Shown here piece after piece: positions 45,323 through 55,789 of a DNA stretch of 64,000 bases. The position numbers and the translations under genes were made by a program. Source of the stretch: Hemileia vastatrix. Its lineage: Eukaryota; Basidiomycota; Pucciniomycetes; Pucciniales; Zaghouaniaceae. Numbering within the stretch: position 1 is the first letter of the stretch; the number at the start of each line of letters is the position of its first letter. The notes under the pieces were generated by a model. The model was not told where the DNA came from. It did no database searches and saw only the letters and a program-made list of their open reading frames with translations. Location: assembly GCA_030280995.1 (NCBI GenBank), contig JASXTE010000015.1:25476501-25540500 (forward strand), given 5' to 3'.

Positions 45323-46452
45323 TGTGGTCTTCCAACATTGGTGGAGCCCTTTGTTGGTTTATTTGGTGTTGTTTTGGTATGCTTTAAATGGCATTGTTTA
45401 AATAATTTGGTGTTTTTTGGGAATTACACAGCAAATATTGGGACTATGGGGATCTGGATACTACCATTGGATATCCCCAGTTTTTCTCTATATTTTATGT
45501 CTTGTGGAAATTTTTCATAGCTTAAGTATTTGAGGAATAAATTCTCACTTTTTATTTTAAAAGATTTCTGTTGAATTTTGTTTTTTGTGTTTTAGGGGCT
45601 AACCTTAAGTCTTAGGGTTAAATTCTTAGTACTGTTGGAATGAGTGGAATTTTCTGTACATTTCATGTCCCAATGTTATAGCGTAATTATGTGTTTTAAG
45701 GGTCTTAGTAGTTGTAGGTTATTTTTCTAAGTAGTTTGGGTGTTGTTGGTGGTTTTCTGGCTTCAGGGTGGTCAGGCCGCTTCAGGCAGGCTTCCCAGCA
45801 TCAGGCGGACCGTTCTCCTCAGTGCTAGAGGGCTGGGAAGTGCTTCTAGGGAGGGTTTATGCAATTTGGCGGTCAGGACCACCAGATTTGCAGGTGTGCA
45901 TGGGCTCTTCATTAGTAGTCTGTGTGTATATAGTGAATAAGACAGTTTGGGGCAACTCTAATTATCATTCAACCATCCGGATGTGATATCCTTGTTACTC
46001 ACTCAGTTTTCATTGTTTTCTGGCCACAATTTGGCTGTGTTTGTTGCAAGTGAGTTCTTCATTTAACTTAAATTAGCAACCGTTTTCTCTGGTGTATTCT
46101 TGCAATCTATATCAAGTATTATTTCTGCCTCTGGTGTGGATTTGCAACCTACATCAAGTATTATTGCTGTCTCTGGTGTGGATTTGCAACCTACATCAAG
46201 TATTATTTCTTTCTCTGGTGTGGACATTAGTTTACATTTCAGTTCTTTGGTTTGGTAGTCTGTCAGGAGACTACTTTCTTTACTGATCAAGCAGTCAAGT
46301 GTATTGGAAAAGGGGCTTTTGGTAAAACAGAAGCAATTTACTGTAGCAGGTAAATCTCACTTTTTTTTCTAAAGGGACAGGGGTTTTTCTCTCTGGTTTT
46401 ACTCCTACTCCCTTGGTCAAGAACTATAGCTAGTACTATAGGATTGTCTACA
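45323..46452 (+). repeat. 5' LTR of retrotransposon H
   Basis: Starts TGTGGTCTTCCAAC and ends GGATTGTCTACA. The same LTR is present inverted at 58634-59558. It is followed by TTTCTGGTGCCCAACGTGGG, a tRNA primer-binding-type sequence. Confidence 0.85.
46089..46226 (+). repeat. 42-bp tandem repeat in LTR H
   Basis: About 3.2 units with the core GGTGTGGATTTGCAACCTAC and ATCAAGTATTATT. The inverted LTR at 58634 does not show the same expansion. Confidence 0.85.
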
Positions 46453-46455
46453 TTT

Positions 46456-46473
46456 CTGGTGCCCAACGTGGGG
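46456..46473 (+). promoter_or_regulatory. Primer-binding site of retrotransposon H
   Basis: TGGTGCCCAACGTGGGG lies four bases after the LTR end. The TGG start and position are typical of tRNA-primed LTR elements; the tRNA was not identified. Confidence 0.7.
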
Positions 46474-46544
46474 TGACAGATCTGCTAGTTCTTTGAAATC
46501 TCTGTTTCCATTTATTGGCCCTTTCTTCTATTTGGACTGGAAGA

Positions 46545-48720
46545 ATGGATTCTGGTTCTTCTATTCCTGTGGTGACTTTCAGTGGGGGGGAAGGTCTGCC
46601 TTCTGTAATGGTTAGGGAATGTGTGAGGATTAAAACTTGGGATGGTACCAAGTTTAATGGTGAAGATGTAAAGTATTTTCTGGATAAGTATGAAACTGCT
46701 TCTGGTGTTGACGGTGCTTCCTGCCAAGACATGGTGAAGCAAATTATCTTCTTCATTGGAGATAGAGCAGTGGATAAGGAGGTTGTGGCCATGTCTGGCT
46801 ACAAGAAGAGGGATTAGAAGCTACTGTGTAGGGAAATGGTAGATAGATGGGGTGTCAGTTTCACTATGGTGAATCTGAATAAGATTTTCAGTGAATGGAA
46901 GTCTTTTGGCGGTTTTAGTAACTTGCATAGTTACAGAAAATTTATCCTACAGTTTGATCCTGTGGTGGAATACTTGGTGGAAGTAGAGGAGCTGGCACAT
47001 GAAAATTCTTCCAAAGATGTTTTTTGGTCCTCCCTGGCTAGAGATGTCAGGATGGATGTGTTGAAGGAGCTATCAAGGAAAGACTTGATGAGGACTCTTT
47101 CTAATGGGGACCAGAAGTTTCCTGCCTTGGACAAGGTGAAGGAGGCCGTGGAGGCCCATTTGAAGTTTTTGGCGGTGGACACCTATCAAGAGGGGTGCGC
47201 CAAGTATGTCAGCAAAGTCAGTGAGGCTTTTGCTGAAGAGTAGAGAAGGGTAGAGAAGGAGGAAAAGAATATGGTGAAGGTTCCAAAGCAGGAGTGAGAC
47301 CCAATGGTGGAACAGTTAACTGACCTGACAAAACAGCTTCAAATTTTTGTGCAGGAGGCTAAGAAGGCCAATAAGGCGCCTCCACAGCCCAGAGAATTTA
47401 ATAGGTGGGCTGGTAGGAGTGATACTTGGGTTTGGTATTATTGCGGTAGGAGGGGACATAAGTCCAATGATTGTTGGGCTCTGAACAGAGATGTGTCAGA
47501 GGGCAAGGTGGAGTTTGACAGAATGGTGTTTAAGTTCCCTGATGGTCAATTTGTGAAGCCCAGTGAGGGGCAGGAGTAGGGCTGGTCTCAATAAGAGGAG
47601 ACCAAGGTTTGAGGAGGTTCCTTAACAAGGGAATTCTTCTATTAAGCAAGATGATGACTTCAAGAGAAAAGGGAAGGAGGTTAATAAACTCTCTTTTTCT
47701 ACTTCCTTTGGTGGGTTGGAATCATATTCTTGTGGCGGAAAGTCAAGTGGTTAATGCTTGGCTGGTGTCTATGATGTAGAGGCTGGAAAGGCAGGAAGTC
47801 CTAAGAGTAGCTCTCAAGCCCAACGAAAGCCTAAGGCCTCTTAGGTGGATCCTAAGCTGGGTGCAGCTAGGAAGAAGTACAGCAAGGAAGAGCTGTACAA
47901 GATGCAAAAGGGGATTGCTAATATGGGCTCCCCTAGCTTTGGTTCATTGGACATGAATGGTGAGCCAATGCCCATGGATGTGGATTCTGACTCTGAGGAG
48001 GAGGCTCCTTTGGCTTCATTGCCAAGGCCTGCCAGAGTTAGAGGTTCTGGTTAGGGATCTGGTTTGATTCCTGTAGATAGAAAATCTGTTGGTGGTTCTG
48101 GTCCTCAGGAAAATTCTATGATTAAGGTAGTGAAGCCAAGTGCTCACTTTGAGAGGCCAGCAGTTTCTGGTCAATCTAATGTTATGGACTCTGTTCTAAA
48201 GAGGATGAACCAGGGTCAGGTTTCCCTTACTTATGGGCAATTGTATACTATCAGTCCTGGGTTGGCTGATAGACAAAAGAATTAGTTGACAAGAAAGAGA
48301 GTGTCTTCTGGGGAGGTAGAATACATATGTGATTCTGCTGAGAAGTTTGGAGAGGGGTTTGAAACTCATTTTTCTGCTCCTCTGGGATATGTCAACGTCA
48401 CCCTGAATGTCAGGGAGGCTAGGGCATTGGTGGATTCAGGTTCTCAGATTAACCTTATTTCCTTGTTTGAGGCTACTCATTTGGGCCTCCCCATCAAAAC
48501 TGGTATTGGTGGGAATTTGAGAGGTATAGATGGTCATGTAACAGAAGTTATGGGTGTCGCCGGATGACCTACACACAAGGTCAAGGGTGTTCCTGAAAGT
48601 GAGATGAAGGGAGGAGTTAGAAACTTCTTTGAAGCACAGAGGAAATGTTTGAGGAAGTGATTTGAAGGTGAGTCAAAGGAAGAGCTGATGCTTCTAGATA
48701 TGTTTAATAAGAATCTCAAT
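46545..48720 (+). pseudogene. Retrotransposon H gag-protease (many stops)
   Basis: From ATG 46545 (MDSGSSIPVVTFSGGEG) the frame holds a gag capsid-like domain, interrupted at 46815 (TAG), 47241 (TAG) and near 47295 (TGA). A zinc knuckle follows (WYYCGRRGHKSNDC) whose first cysteine position is tryptophan. After a frame change between 47580 and 47820 come QRKPKAS-stop-VDPKLG and a retropepsin motif (ARALVDSGSQINLIS) at ~48420. The frame ends in sequence shared with the inverted copy at 56792-57000. Almost every stop can be explained by CAG to TAG or CGA to TGA. No reverse transcriptase follows. Confidence 0.85.
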
Positions 48721-48756
48721 ATAATTTAACAATAATATTAATATTCTTAGGATCTC

Positions 48757-49110
48757 ACAAAAGGTTGTAAATTCAATAATCAAAGATTTAAGTTTTAGAA
48801 ATGATTACTAAGAAAATAAGGAAATGTACAATAATAATGATTTAACTTAAAGCTTTACCACTATTAACTATAGATACATTTTATAATTTAATTCTAAAGA
48901 AATGTCGAACCAAGGTCCAACCCCTTTTATATCCATTACTCCTCCTTGCATTGATCTCATACACATCCATCATTCTGCACACCACAGACCTCCAAAAATA
49001 CACCTGATACACCTGGACCCTCCTCACTAGCATCTGTTAACCCTTTAATCATCTACTAACCATCCCATCCATGCTCACTGCCCCTGTTAATAACCCACAG
49101 ATACTTAATA
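48757..49110 (-). repeat. LTR-like repeat K, part 1
   Basis: Reverse complement of about 56460-56774. It is interrupted by E2 and continues at 52688. It ends TAATA (49106-49110), the E2 target duplication. Confidence 0.75.
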
Positions 49111-49436
49111 GGGGGTGTCAGTTCTGGCAAATCCGCACTTAAATTAAGCGCGGATTTCAAACCAAATCAGCACTTACAAATCAGCACTTAAATTTTGCAA
49201 AAAAGTCACTTATTTCAAAAAAGGGTGTCAGTTATGACCTCAAATCAGCACTTTTTTCCCGTTTTTTTTCACAACCACATTTTGGCCACAAAACATCCCT
49301 TCCTTTCTTACCCCATCCCTGTCACATGTGACACACTGACCTTCCTCGCTACCTACCCATCAATCCTCGGCACACACCCCTTCCTGACATTTTCAATATT
49401 TTGACCAGGCATGTTTACATTCTTTTTTAACACCTT

Positions 49437-50190
49437 TACTTGAAGAAGATCAATCCCCTCCACCTTCTAACCATAGTTCAGCTGAAGATGATCCCAACTA
49501 TCAAGCAGAACAATTATATCGCAGAAGATCTGAATCCTCAGAGGCCCAAAATTTAAATGTATGTTTACTTTTTGTTTTTTCTTCAATTCTTCTCTGAATT
49601 TCTCTTTCTTTCTAGTCTCCTCCTACTCAAACTCAATCTCCATTAAATAATCTCAATTCTGGAAATGTGAATACCTCTTTAGAAGCTGCTTTAGAAGAAC
49701 TTCCTGAAGCCTCTTGTTCAAACTCCAAACTAAAGCGCCGAGCCTCAACTTCAATGAACTTGAACCATCTATTAAAACGTGGTAATACTTCAACAAGCTC
49801 ATTTGGCTCCCTTGAGGATTATTTTGAAAAAAAAGATATAAGTAAGTTTTGTTTACTATATATCTTAATCATTAACTCATTTATTTATTTATTTCAATTT
49901 AATTTTCTCAGCGAAATCAACTATTGCAAATAATGCCCTTGACTTTGAGAAGATGAAGTTTGATCATATGCTAAGGAAAGATCAGCAAGCCTTAGATTTG
50001 GAAGAAAAAAAATTTGAGGTAGAGCAGATGGAAAGAGTAAATGACCGTCAATTTCAAAGAGAAATGGCTACTTGTGAATTGGAAAAACAAGAGAGTTTTA
50101 AAAAAAAAATTTCATTATGGAATGTGTTAAAAATGGCCAATCTTATGAGGACATTAAAAAATTACTTGACGTTTTCAATTGATAAATTGT
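49437..50190 (+). pseudogene. E2 Myb-like/coiled-coil protein, C-terminal half
   Basis: Exons read EEDQSPPPSNHSSAEDDPNY.. to 49558, ..SSFGSLEDYFEKKDI to ~49840, and STIANNALDFEKMKFDHMLR to the end, with GTATG/GTAAG introns. The sequence parallels E1's RRASTSLNFLSQRRR and LDLEEKKFE segments. The N-terminal DNA-binding half is missing. A one-base slip in the A-run at 50099-50109 changes the last residues; in the other frame the ending FIMECVKNGQSYEDIKKLL matches E1's FLIECIKAKKSVEEIEQLM. Confidence 0.7.
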
Positions 50191-50338
50191 TTTTCTAGTT
50201 AATTTAATTTTGGTAATATTTTCTTATATGCTGACTTATAAAAGGAAAAGAATATAGTACGTTATTTTTGACAAAAATTTGAATGTATAATAAAAATTTT
50301 CTATCTTTACTTTCTAGTCAATAAGTTTGCTTATCTAA

Positions 50339-50711
50339 ATTTTTCTAAGTCATCAATTTCACATGTCAGATTTAAAAAATTGGCAATGCCCTCCCCTGCA
50401 TTTTATTGAAACAAGGGGTGGGTACCACCAAATTTTTCTAAGTCATCAATTTCACATGTCAGATTTAAAAAATTGGCAATACCCTCCCCTGCATTTTATT
50501 GAAACAAGGGGTGGGTACCACCAAATTTTTCTAAGTCATCAATTTCACATGTCAGATTTAAAAAATTGGCAATACCCTCCCCTGCATTTTATTGAAACAA
50601 GGGGTGGGTACCACCAAATTTTTCTAAGTCATCAATTTCACATGTCAGATTTAAAAAATTGGCAATACCCTCCCCTGCATTTTATTGAAGTAAAGGGTGA
50701 AAGTCATCAAA
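50339..50711. repeat. 93-bp tandem repeat array of E2
   Basis: Four nearly identical units with the core CCTGCATTTTATTGAAACAA and GGGGTGGGTACCACC. Because 93 is divisible by three, the array is open in frame, giving a repetitive 119-codon artefact. Confidence 0.95.
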
Positions 50712-50771
50712 ATTTAATATAATTACATAAATTAATTAATATATAAATAAGATATGTCAAGTATACTACTT

Positions 50772-50929
50772 TTAAAGTAATGACAATTCCTTAAGCCAAA
50801 ATGCAGATCAAGTCTAGAAACTAGGTTTGGGACTTTCCACAGGTATAGGCTAGAGGAACCCCATGAAACAAATTAATGTTATCATGATTACCATTTATAC
50901 AACACAAGGTCGTGGGCCCATTACTTTAA
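50772..50929. other. Conserved 158-nt non-coding block, copy in E2
   Basis: Terminal stem TTAAAGTAATG/CATTACTTTAA (11 bp, perfect). Interior matches to E1 include GGGACTTTCCACAGGTATAG, GAGGAACCCCATGAAACAAA and TTATCATGATTACC. Same length as the E1 block. Confidence 0.7.
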
Positions 50930-51009
50930 TTTCATAAATTGAAATATCATATTTATTTATTAAAAATTTATGGAAGAATATTAAATATTTGGTTATTTTT
51001 TTGTATATA

Positions 51010-51084
51010 TTACTTGATTGAGTTACTAAGAGGGGCAATAATGCTCTAACAACATGCTCGCTGCATTAGAACTCAATCATGTAA
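51010..51084. other. Recurring hairpin motif, copy E, inside E2
   Basis: TTACTTGATTGAGTT pairs with AACTCAATCATGTAA. Inside, TAATGC/GCATTA closes a loop containing TCTAACAACATGCTCGCT. It is the best-formed copy. Confidence 0.75.
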
Positions 51085-51156
51085 TAATACAAAAAATTTT
51101 AAAGAATTTTCTTTGATGGAAAAACAATAATTTTACATTTTCAGCTAATATTTTAT

Positions 51157-51771
51157 GGAAGTGAACTCTGTTCTTCGCCCGAAGAACAGAGTTCATCCTC
51201 CTATTTTCACACTCTGTTTAAAAAGAATAAAATGACTTACCTGGAGAGATGAGTTTAGAAAAAAGAAATATAAGTGAATGGAAGTGAACTCTGTTCTTCG
51301 CCCGAAGAACAGAGTTCATCCTCCTATTTTCACACTCTGTTTAAAAAGAATAAAATGACTTACCTGGAGAGATGAGTTGAGAAAAAAGAAATATAAGTGA
51401 ATGGAAGTGAACTCTGTTCTTCGCCCGAAGAACAGAGTTCATCCTCCTATTTTCACACTCTGTTTAAAAAGAATAAAATGACTTACCTGGAGAGATGAGT
51501 TGAGAAAAAAGAAATATAAGTGAATGGAAGTGAACTCTGTTCTTCGCCCGAAGAACAGAGTTCATCCTCCTATTTTCACACTCTGTTTAAAAAGAATAAA
51601 ATGACTTACCTGGAGAGATGAGTTGAGAAAAAAGAAATATAAGTGAATGGAAGTGAACTCTGTTCTTCACCCGAAGAACAGAGTTCATCCTCCTATTTTC
51701 ACACTCTGTTTAAAAAGAATAAAATGACTTACCTGGAGAGATGAGTTGAGAAAAAAGAAATATAAGTGAAA
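51157..51771 (-). repeat. Five 123-bp tandem repeats of E2, each with a hairpin and a splice donor
   Basis: Unit starts (GGAAGTGAAC) at 51157, 51280, 51403, 51526 and 51649, exact 123-bp period. Each holds a hairpin with arms GAACTCTGTTCTTCG and its complement around CC. On the minus strand each also holds CTCATCTCTCCAG/GTAAGTCATTTT, the same leader donor seen in E1 near 3809. The fifth unit has one CG to CA change in the hairpin. Confidence 0.95.
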
Positions 51772-51879
51772 TTGATTGAGTGATGTAGGAAGAGAGGAGA
51801 AAACGGATATGAGTGAAGAAAAAAAAGAGAGTGACTGAAAAAATATGCGTTTGCTGAAAATATGCGATTTCATTTTTGT

Positions 51880-52380
51880 TGGCCAGGTGAGAAGTTGAGA
51901 TTCCAAGGAGTTGATGGCAGTGATACATCGTTTGGTATAAGTGTTAACTGAACCATACCCTAAATCAAAGACATTTTCTAAACGTTTCAAAGCGGCTCCA
52001 TTACCATTTGAACCCAAACAACATAGTGTGATGGCCAATTGAATTGAAGGATGTCGTTGTTCTTTTTGAGAATTATTGTGAAATATGGGATGATCCTGAA
52101 TAAGCTCAAGCAATTTAAGGAAACATTCCTGAGAAGTCCTGAACAGCTGTCTAAAACTGGGTGTAGATAGGTTAAGAAGTGTTTGGATGGTGTACTTGGG
52201 GGTATGAAGTACTTGAGGCTTTCTGGGAAGAAGGTAACGTTTCGTGGCCATTTTTGATAAAAAGACAAAATCTTCTTCTAGATCAGAATCAGAATCGCAA
52301 TCAGAGTCCAAGAGCAGTTCAAGAGCCATGAAAGTCATTGCTTTATGTAATTTATCACGATTTGAAAGTGAGGAAGGCAT
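51880..52380 (-). pseudogene. E2 transposase, N-terminal third only
   Basis: 167 codons align with the E1 transposase: DLEEDFVFLSKMATKRYLLP, LFRTSQECFLKLLELIQDHP, CCLGSNGNGAALKRLENVFD, TKRCITAINSLESQLLTWP. After LTWP homology stops and the frame runs into leader-like sequence, so the whole catalytic domain was deleted. The deletion junction is near 51879. Confidence 0.88.
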
Positions 52381-52605
52381 AACTCTTATATGATATGATA
52401 TGAAGATGTAAGTGATGTACGATGTTTTGAGTTATGAAGTGTTATTCTGCGGAGTGCTGCGTATGAATGGGATGATGCTGACAAATCAGTGAAATGGGAC
52501 TTGATGGTGAAATCAGCACTTTTGGTTGAGAAAGTGCGGATTTGAGTGAAATAAGTGACTTATTTCATTTTGAAATCCACCAGTATTGGGGCTAGTGTGT
52601 TTTGG

Positions 52606-52633
52606 AAATCCGCACTTATTTAAGTGCGGATTT
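52606..52633. repeat. Subterminal perfect hairpin of E2
   Basis: Arms AAATCCGCACTTA and TAAGTGCGGATTT around TT, about 55 bp inside the right end. The CCGCACTTA word is also part of the terminal repeat. Confidence 0.9.
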
Positions 52634-52687
52634 GGTCAAATTTAAGTGCGGATTTGTAAGTGCGGATTTGCCAGAACTGACACCCCC

Positions 52688-52945
52688 TAATAAACCTTTT
52701 AGCGGAATGTTGCGTTGACTATTGCATTATGCGTCACTTATCAAAGAAAAGACTAAACACACTATTGAGAGATTGACTCATTTAAAATTAAAAGTTTATA
52801 TTAGCCCGGTTGAATAGTGAGTACACAAAGGAAAGTTGCAGTAGCTATGTAGAATCGTTTTCTGTGCTTTGAGTATGGATTTAGACCTCTGTATTATTTA
52901 TTTAATGGGCTGCTTTTGCCTTGAGTGTCACATGGCGTGTGACAG
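52688..52945 (-). repeat. LTR-like repeat K, part 2
   Basis: Reverse complement of about 56193-56450, ending in the near-palindrome TGTCACATGGCGTGTGACA. The unspliced minus copy at 56193 keeps more CpG sites. Confidence 0.75.
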
Positions 52946-53046
52946 ATGCCTGGGTATAAAATGCAAGCTTGGTTGAGCGTGAGACAAATTCTTCCCACAC
53001 TAATTTCTCTTACTTCTTCTTTTATTAATTGTTTTTTTCTTTTATT

Positions 53047-53958
53047 ATGTCAAATTGCCCTACTCCAGCTCCCATGCCTCCACACTTCAAAGCAGATGGT
53101 GGAATCGTTATGCAGAAATACTCCCAAGAATGCACGGCCTGAAAATTGATGGAGTACTTTTCCTTTGAAAGCACCGTCACACAAGGTCCTTGCCAAAAAG
53201 GCGAGTTTTGCCGCTGGAGACGGGTGACATGCGATTTGCTCTCAAAAAATGAGGATATTGAGAGAATATTCACAAAGACCAAAGAGATGGTTGAGGATAT
53301 TTGGGATGTGTCAGTCAGGGATGATCATATGGTAGAAGAAGATGAGTAAGAGGTCAAGGATGAAGTCGAGGATACCGTGGCGACTTGGGTAACCCAGGCA
53401 ACAGGTAAAAAATGAGGAGTGGAAGAGGAGGTGGATGAACTGGTTGAAGATGATGAGGATGAAATTCCCACCTTGGACCGGACTCAGAAGAAGCAGCGGA
53501 TGATCATCAAAGATGATGATGAAGAGGAGAAGGAAGTGACAGTAGAGGTCACCCCAAGGCTATTTTTAGAGGCTGACCCGGTTTTTGAAGTAAGTTCTGC
53601 CTTTTCTTGTTTCAAAATTTTGTTACTGATGACTGTATGTTTTTGGAATTCAGATGTCATTGCAGAAGCCCCAATTGTGAAAGCTGTGCCATTGCTGCCA
53701 GTTGAGGCTAGTCAGCCAGCAGCTGATTCGAGGGAGGAGAACAAGGAAACCCTTGACCAGGTATGGTTGAAGAAACCTCACCAGGGTTTACGAGCTCAAT
53801 TCATTGAAAAATTAAGTGATGAGATCGACAAGATTGTCAATGCCGCCTCCTTCAATGTGGCAGAAGAATTACTGGAGATTGGAGAAGTGGTACCGGTAGG
53901 AGAGGAAAAGGTATTTGAAAAATGCAGGAAGGAAATAAGGGTGGTATTAAAAAAATAA
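53047..53958 (+). pseudogene. Gag-like acidic protein, three in-frame stops
   Basis: One frame runs from ATG 53047 (MSNCPTPAPMPPHFKADGG) to TAA 53956-53958, broken by TGA after ECTA, TAA after VEEDE and TGA after ATGKK. Without these it would be about 300 codons: a Cys/Arg-containing N-terminal region (GPCQKGEFCRWRRVTCDLLS), then a very acidic stretch, then a helical end (FIEKLSDEIDKIVNAASFNV). A TATAAAATGC lies upstream at 52951. Position after an LTR-like end suggests a retrotransposon gag. The family was not recognised. Confidence 0.55.
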
Positions 53959-53959
53959 A

Positions 53960-54900
53960 GAAATTGGTTTGGGAGAAAATACAGGAGAAAATTTGAAATG
54001 GAAAGAGAAAAAAGAAAGAAAAGAGGGAAGGAAAAAAAGTAGAAAGCAAATGTGATTTGTGGATTTATTTATTTATTTTATTTAGTTGTTTTAATTGAAA
54101 TTTTAATATATATTTTATAAGATTTTGAAAAGAAAAAGAAAAAGAAAGAAGAAAAAATATTTGAATAAAGTTTTTTTTTTTGAAATTTTGAAAGAAGAAA
54201 AGAAAAAATATTTAACTGAGAAAATTTTAGTTTTAAGTTTTGAAAAGAAAGAAAAAATTTTGTTTTTTATGTTTAAAAGAAAATTTAATGAGAGAAAAAA
54301 TTGTTATTTGTGAAAGTTTATTTATTTTATTTATGTTTTTTAAGTTTTTTAAGGAATTATGTTTATTTGAAAAGAAAGAAAAAAAAGTTTTGAAAAAAGA
54401 ATTTGAAAGAAAGAAGTAATTTGTTTGAAGAATTTTAAAAGAGATATTTAAAGGTTGAAGTGAAGTTTGAGGAAAATTGTCGTATTTAGTTCATGAAAAA
54501 TTTTGATAGTTCGAAGAAAAAGAATTAAGGAAAAAAATGTATTTTGAAAAAAAAGAAAAAAGTTTGAAAGGAGAAAAAGAAAAAAAAAAATTAAAGGAAT
54601 TATTGATTTTTTTTTTTAGGATTTTATTTTGATAAATTTTAAAACTTTATATTTATTATTATTTGTTTTTTTAATCTAATTTTAATTTAAGTTAATTTTC
54701 TTTTCTTTTCTTTTATTTTTTTTTATTTTTTTTATTTTATTTATTTATTTTAAAGAAGGTTGAAAAAGCGTTTGAAAAAAAGAAAGAAGAAAAGAGAAAA
54801 CAAAGTAAGGATTTTTTAGAAGTAAAGAAGTTTTAGAATTTTAAGAAAAGAAAAGAAAAAAGAAAAAGAGAAGAGAAGAGAAAAATAAAAGAGAGTTCTA
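53960..54900 (+). repeat. Purine-rich (GAAA)n-type tract
   Basis: About 900 bp with strong strand asymmetry: GAAAAGAAAGAAAAA-type sequence broken by short T-rich pieces at 54060-54120 and 54600-54740. No genuine gene. Confidence 0.8.
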
Positions 54901-54929
54901 AGGTTTTGGTTTCAAAGGATATTTAAGAT

Positions 54930-55400
54930 GAAAATATTTTTGGAGTTCAGGGGCGTTAGAAACATTGATGGCTGGTTCCCAGGATGTTTTTTCTGAGTCA
55001 TCAATAAAGTTTTCCCATTCCATGAGGTATTGAAGTTTCCCCTTGCGCATTCTTGAATCAAGGATACGGCTTACTTCCCAATCTAGATGGTCTTCTACTT
55101 TGACCGGTTCCGGAGTAGGTTAGTTCCTGCCCAGGTATGTTTTTTTGAGCCAGTTCCAGGAGAGATACGTGAAAAACAGGGTGAATAGCTTGCCATTTAG
55201 GAGGTAGATTAAGTCAAAATGCAGTTTTAGAGACTTTGGAGTCGATTTGGAATGGTCCCAAGCATTTTTCGGCCAGTTTCTTTGATGGTTGAGTCGTTTG
55301 AATGTTTTGTGCTTTGAGCCATACTTTGTCCCCTGGTTTAAACGAAGGAGCAGATTGTTGATGTTTGTCAGCCTGTTCCTTGTACCTTTCACCACAGGAA
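54930..55400 (-). pseudogene. Chromovirus integrase C-terminus and chromodomain remnant
   Basis: The minus strand has FKPGDKVWLKAQNI, KKLAEKCLGPFQIDSKV, then HPVFHVSLLE and a chromodomain (LDWEVSRILDSRMRKGKLQ, WENFIDDSEKTSWEP). It is broken by stops and a frame change near 55130. Its orientation is opposite to the gag-like ORF at 53047, so the two are not one intact element. Confidence 0.8.
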
Positions 55401-55789
55401 ATCTGGGGGTGAACTGCTAGCAGTTCCCTCTATTTAATACTATCAGGAATTTGTCAGGAAAATGTTGGGAAACCATCCTTAAACTGTCAGAAATATGTTT
55501 TTAAATCTGATGAAAAAACATTGAAAAAATAAACTGTCACAGATTGAATTCAGAACAATCCCTCCTTGAGCAGAGCTTAGGAACCACATTGAACATCAGT
55601 TAATCTCAGGTTTGGCAAAAGGTTGAACAACATCACTTAGCATACCTTAATATTCAAATATTTAACTTGAATATATGTTGCATGTATGATATATATGCAT
55701 ATGCATTTGAATTTGCATGGTGGATACTTATTGCATGTTAAAAATTGATGTGAAATGCCAATCCAAAGTGTATGCATAATGACTATGAA
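55401..55789. other. Interval without recognised gene
   Basis: AT-rich. Contains AACTGCTAGCAGTT, a short palindrome at about 55412. Nothing else was recognised. Confidence 0.45.

Larger units (their letters stand above)
49111..52687. mobile_element. PIF/Harbinger-like element E2, both ends present
   Basis: Terminal inverted repeats GGGGGTGTCAGTTCTGGCAA plus ATCCGCACTT match at both ends over about 30 bp. TAATA flanks it at 49106-49110 and 52688-52692. Contents: coiled-coil gene (+), 93-bp tandem repeats, conserved block, hairpin motif, 123-bp tandem repeats and a truncated transposase (-). There is no oxygenase gene. With a truncated transposase it must be non-autonomous. Confidence 0.93.

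Noticed and set aside
50363..50722. 119-codon repetitive protein
   Set aside because: It arises because the 93-bp tandem repeat period is divisible by three. The homologous diverged repeats in E1 are not open.
51157..51771. CRISPR-like array
   Set aside because: Units are contiguous 123-bp tandem repeats without unique spacers, in a eukaryotic transposon.
53590..53653. 64-nt intron (GTAAGT..TTCAG) in the gag-like ORF
   Set aside because: Splicing would shift the frame into an early stop, while the unspliced frame stays open.
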